A DNA stretch of 9,003 bases from SAR116 cluster bacterium (GTDB lineage Bacteria; Pseudomonadota; Alphaproteobacteria; Puniceispirillales; GCA-002684695), in NCBI GenBank assembly GCA_002684695.1, contig NYVQ01000030.1, positions 35,274 through 44,276 on the forward strand. The letters run 5' to 3'. The position numbers and the translations under genes are program-made. Shown piece after piece: positions 6,922 through 9,003 of this stretch (positions within the stretch are counted from its first letter, which is position 1; every line of letters starts with the position of its first letter). Below the pieces are notes generated by a model, which saw nothing but the letters and a program-made list of their open reading frames with translations, was not told the DNA's origin and searched no databases.

Positions 6922-8088
6922 ATGCCAATTATTAACAGTATTTCAAATATTAAAAAGGACATGCAGGAGTGGAGGAGATATCTGCATACTATTCCTGAAT
7001 TAGGCTTTGAAGAAAATAAAACATCAGAATTTATATCAAAAAAATTAAGTGATTTTGGTATTGAAGTGCATCAAAATATTGCTAAGACAGGTATTGTAGG
7101 TGTTTTGCATGGAACAAAACCGGGTGCAACTGCAATAGGTCTTCGAGCAGATATGGATGCTTTAGAGATGCCAGAAGAAAATCATTTTGAATATAAGAGC
7201 CTGAATAACAGAAATATGCATGCATGTGGCCATGATGGCCATATAGCCATGTTACTAGGCGCAGCTAAATACCTGTCAGAAACCAAAAATTTTAAAGGTA
7301 CAGTTTATTTTATTTTTCAACCTGCTGAGGAAGGATTAGGTGGTGGAAAAGTAATGGTTGATGAAGGACTATTTAAAAAATTTCCAATGCAAACTGTTTG
7401 GGGAATGCATAATTGGCCAGGACTAGAAGTAGGGAAAGCGGCAGTTCATTCTGGGCCTGTTATGGCTTCTGCAGATGGGTTCAAAATAACAGTTTTAGGC
7501 AAGGGCGGGCATGCTGCTATTCCTCAGTTGGCAAGTGATCCAGTTCCAGTAGCAGCATCTATTATTTCAGGATTGCAAACTTTAGTATCAAGAAATATTG
7601 ATCCTGTTAACTCAGCAGTTGTTTCCGTTACAGTAATAAAAGCAGGAACAGCTTCAAACGTAATACCAGATCAAGTATTAATGGAGGGAACCTGTCGATC
7701 AATGCATCAAGAAGACCGCATCAAGTTAGAGCAAGGAATAAAAAATATTTCTATAAACATAGCCAAAGCTTCAGGATTAGAAGCGAAGGTTGATTATATT
7801 TCGGGTTATCCTGCAACGCATAATACCTTACAAGAGGCTTCTGAGGCTTCCGTGATTGCCGAGGAAGTTCTAGGCATTGATTCTGTTGAAAAGTCAATGC
7901 CACCATCAATGGCAAGTGAAGACTTTTCTTATATGTTGCAAGAAAAACCTGGAGCTTATATTTGGCTTGGCGCAGGCAATCCTGGACCAGGTAAAATGTT
8001 ACATAATTCTCGATATGATTTTAATGATGAAATCTTGCCATTGGGTGCGAGTTATTGGTCAAGGCTAGTAGAGTCAAAGTTATCATAA
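6922..8088 (+). CDS. M20-family metallo-amidohydrolase (hippurate / N-acyl amino acid hydrolase type)
   Basis: This 388-residue cytoplasmic enzyme belongs to the M20D group of two-metal hydrolases (hippurate hydrolase, AbgB and IAA-amino acid hydrolase relatives). These split an amide bond to release an amino acid or small amine. The motifs come in the usual order: HTIPELGFEE at 22-31, RADMDALEM at 75-83, MHACGHDGH at 99-107, QPAEEG at 133-138, GMHNWPG at 161-167, GKGGHAA at 193-199, SMASEDFSYML at 329-339 and LHNSRYDFND at 360-369. By family alignment Cys102, His104, Glu137, His163 and His361 bind the metals, and Glu136 is the catalytic base. All are present, so the enzyme should be active. 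The region at about 180-295 is the lid/dimerisation domain. The start ATG has AGAGAG ten bases upstream. It is transcribed away from the MFS gene. The substrate is unknown. Confidence 0.94.
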   Translation: MPIINSISNIKKDMQEWRRYLHTIPELGFEENKTSEFISKKLSDFGIEVHQNIAKTGIVGVLHGTKPGATAIGLRADMDALEMPEENHFEYKSLNNRNMHACGHDGHIAMLLGAAKYLSETKNFKGTVYFIFQPAEEGLGGGKVMVDEGLFKKFPMQTVWGMHNWPGLEVGKAAVHSGPVMASADGFKITVLGKGGHAAIPQLASDPVPVAASIISGLQTLVSRNIDPVNSAVVSVTVIKAGTASNVIPDQVLMEGTCRSMHQEDRIKLEQGIKNISINIAKASGLEAKVDYISGYPATHNTLQEASEASVIAEEVLGIDSVEKSMPPSMASEDFSYMLQEKPGAYIWLGAGNPGPGKMLHNSRYDFNDEILPLGASYWSRLVESKLS

Positions 8089-8351
8089 TTCTATTATAAA
8101 TGTTATTCATTAGGTTGGCATAGATCAGAATTATTAAAGAATTTTCTGATAACTGTAATTCTTCGTTGCAGAGTACTCTTCTTCTCAAGAATATTTAAAA
8201 TATCTTTTCAGACAGCTCCAATATCAATAAGTATTTACACAGTTTATTGGTCAAGTTTATTTTTTAGCATTTAAACCTTTCTTTAAATTTAATAGTGCGT
8301 ATATACTTAGGAGTTAGATAATATTTTAATACTAGCATAGAAGTTATCATT
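8089..8351. other. Non-coding spacer, no gene recognised
   Basis: This 263-bp AT-rich stretch separates the amidohydrolase gene from the small membrane protein gene. It holds stop codons in all forward frames, an imperfect hairpin at 8124-8150, a 10-bp palindrome AGAGTACTCT at 8170-8179, and a weak bulged AT-only stem at 8187-8206 followed by two more T residues. An AGGAG at 8309-8313 looks like a ribosome site but has no start codon at a suitable distance. I see no tRNA, no known riboswitch and no convincing promoter. Confidence 0.5.
8124..8150 (+). terminator. Hairpin after the amidohydrolase gene, doubtful terminator
   Basis: ATCAGAA (8124-8130) pairs with TTCTGAT (8144-8150). An inner ATT/AAT stem caps the structure with an AAAG loop, after a small asymmetric internal loop. 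It begins 36 bp past the amidohydrolase stop, where a terminator would be expected. No run of T follows, and the stem is low in GC, so it does not meet the intrinsic terminator pattern well. It may instead stabilise the 3' end of the message or be chance. Confidence 0.25.
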
Positions 8352-8612
8352 GTGATTGACAAAACTTTTCATAAAATTTTTATAATTCTAGGAGTATTTT
8401 TGACTCTTTTCCTAGTAATATTTTGTCTGTTCTCTTTATCAAGGGTTTACTTTGACCTCAATATATCCTTTCATGGTTTATTTGCACTATTTCTAGGTTG
8501 TTTCTTTTCCTTTGCTTTAATTGGACTTCTTACAACTTTATTATTTTTATCACATCAAAAAGGATTTGATGATCAAGTAATAAACCCTCATCAGGAGAAC
8601 AAAAAAAAATAA
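8352..8612 (+). CDS. Small two-helix membrane protein of unknown function
   Basis: This is an 86-residue protein that I do not recognise. Residues about 9-29 and 41-66 are strongly hydrophobic and should each cross the membrane. They are joined by a short loop (RVYFDLNIS), so both ends probably face the cytoplasm, with lysines at positions 4 and 8 and in the tail. The tail, about residues 68-86, is polar, contains GFDD and ends in three lysines. The start is a GTG at 8352 with AGAAG eight bases upstream; the frame contains no ATG after its upstream stop at 8319-8321. The gene stands alone, 263 bp after the amidohydrolase gene and 80 bp before umuD. The LexA operator lies behind it, so it does not share that control. 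Clear membrane topology and a ribosome site support a real gene. Confidence 0.65.
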   Translation: MIDKTFHKIFIILGVFLTLFLVIFCLFSLSRVYFDLNISFHGLFALFLGCFFSFALIGLLTTLLFLSHQKGFDDQVINPHQENKKK

Positions 8613-8636
8613 TTTAGAAATTATCATGTAGTTAAC

Positions 8637-8665
8637 TTGACTTATTTATCTACTCAAAATAGAAC
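8637..8665 (+). promoter_or_regulatory. Probable umuD promoter
   Basis: TTGACT (8637-8642) matches the -35 consensus at five of six bases. Seventeen bp later TAGAAC (8660-8665) is a weaker -10, matching four of six. The -10 overlaps the first half of the LexA box, the arrangement expected for a promoter blocked by LexA and freed after DNA damage. Confidence 0.45.
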
Positions 8666-8676
8666 AAAACATGAAC
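8662..8676 (+). promoter_or_regulatory. LexA operator (SOS box), alphaproteobacterial type
   Basis: The sequence reads GAAC, seven bases, GAAC. This direct repeat is the known LexA recognition pattern of Alphaproteobacteria, unlike the palindromic CTGT-N8-ACAG box of enterobacteria. Both half-sites are perfect. It lies 16 bp before the likely umuD start and overlaps the proposed -10, so LexA binding would block transcription of a classic SOS gene. Motif and gene identity support each other. Confidence 0.8.
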
Positions 8677-8692
8677 AAAATATAATTAGTTA

Positions 8693-9003
8693 GTGAAATT
8701 GATAAAAAATATAATTAAAATCAAAATTAAAAATAAATGTTATCAGCAATTTTATAGTTGTGCAGTTACAGCTGGATTTCCATCACCAGCAGACGACTAT
8801 CTTGAGGATAAACTCGATTTAAATGATTATTTAATAAAACGTCCAGCAGCAACCTTTTTTGTTCGTGTAGTCGGAGACTCAATGATCAATGCTGGTATTC
8901 ACAATAATGATATCATAATAGTGGATAGGAGTATTAAACCAAGGCATGGGAAAATAGTGGTAGTAGCTTTAGACGGTCAAATGACTGTCAAAAGGCTTTA
9001 TCG
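8693..9003 (+). CDS. umuD: UmuD-like S24 peptidase, SOS mutagenesis protein (3' end outside window)
   Basis: This is a LexA/UmuD-family serine protease that cleaves itself when stimulated by RecA filaments. In known systems the processed form joins UmuC to make the error-prone DNA polymerase V. The 103 visible codons give the self-cleavage region VTAGFPSPADDYLE, with the cut expected between Ala27 and Gly28, then GDSM with the nucleophile Ser63 and TVKRL with the general base Lys100. The Ser-Lys distance (37) and the Gly-Ser distance (35) equal those of E. coli UmuD. The start is uncertain: there is no ATG between the in-frame stop at 8687-8689 and the cleavage site, so GTG at 8693 or TTG at 8699 must be used, and neither has a good ribosome site. 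The N-terminal arm is unusually rich in Lys and Ile. A LexA box lies just upstream. The C-terminus and any umuC partner are beyond the edge. Confidence 0.9.
   Translation, partial: MKLIKNIIKIKIKNKCYQQFYSCAVTAGFPSPADDYLEDKLDLNDYLIKRPAATFFVRVVGDSMINAGIHNNDIIIVDRSIKPRHGKIVVVALDGQMTVKRLY

Noticed and set aside
7877..8068. Plus-strand open frame of 63 codons inside the amidohydrolase gene
   Set aside because: It overlaps the SMASEDF and LHN motif region in another frame. The real gene there is unmistakable.
8309..8313. AGGAG resembling a strong Shine-Dalgarno sequence
   Set aside because: No ATG, GTG or TTG follows within 5-12 bases, and the frame used by the downstream gene is closed there by a stop at 8319-8321.
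8264..8350. Minus-strand 28-codon open frame in the spacer before the small membrane gene
   Set aside because: Too short, with no ribosome site or recognisable composition; such frames are expected by chance.
8630..8637. Palindrome AGTTAACT after the small membrane gene, considered as a terminator
   Set aside because: Only 8 bp with no loop and no T-run, and it touches the -35 element of umuD. A chance palindrome is more likely.

Overview
This AT-rich window carries a complete heterotetrameric sarcosine oxidase operon, flanked by other small-molecule metabolism genes and, at the right edge, the start of an SOS-controlled umuD gene. Two signs point to an Alphaproteobacterium. One is the soxBDAG gene order. 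The other is a perfect direct-repeat operator, GAAC-N7-GAAC, in front of umuD, which is the LexA box typical of that class. Low GC content and tight or overlapping gene junctions would fit a marine bacterioplankton lineage. I cannot name a genus from the sequence.

Layout: (1) At 1-185 (+) is the C-terminus of a protein resembling the trimethylamine methyltransferase (MttB) superfamily. (2) At 182-5442 (-) is the operon soxB-soxD-soxA-soxG, read right to left, with gaps of 14 nt and 2 nt and an 11-nt overlap. The last gene, soxG, runs convergently into the mttB-like gene, and the two stop codons interlock in one CTAG. (3) At 5554-6777 (-), just upstream of soxB on the same strand, is a major facilitator superfamily (MFS) transporter. 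(4) Across a 144-bp divergent intergenic region, at 6922-8088 (+), is an M20-family metallo-amidohydrolase. (5) A 263-bp spacer without a convincing gene is followed at 8352-8612 (+) by an unassigned two-helix membrane protein. (6) At 8637-8676 is a promoter overlapped by the LexA box, followed by a umuD homologue that runs off the right edge.

Working picture: sarcosine oxidase demethylates sarcosine to glycine. It passes the methyl carbon to tetrahydrofolate as 5,10-methylene-THF and releases hydrogen peroxide. An MttB-superfamily enzyme beside it would fit catabolism of methylated amines (glycine betaine to dimethylglycine to sarcosine to glycine). The transporter may import a substrate of this pathway, and the amidohydrolase may release amino acids from N-acyl forms. 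Those last links rest on gene position only.

No CRISPR array, insertion sequence, tRNA, rRNA or prophage gene was seen. I found no clearly novel system. The most distinctive points are the interlocked convergent stops, the LexA-controlled umuD with no ATG start, and the transporter placed in front of the sox operon.
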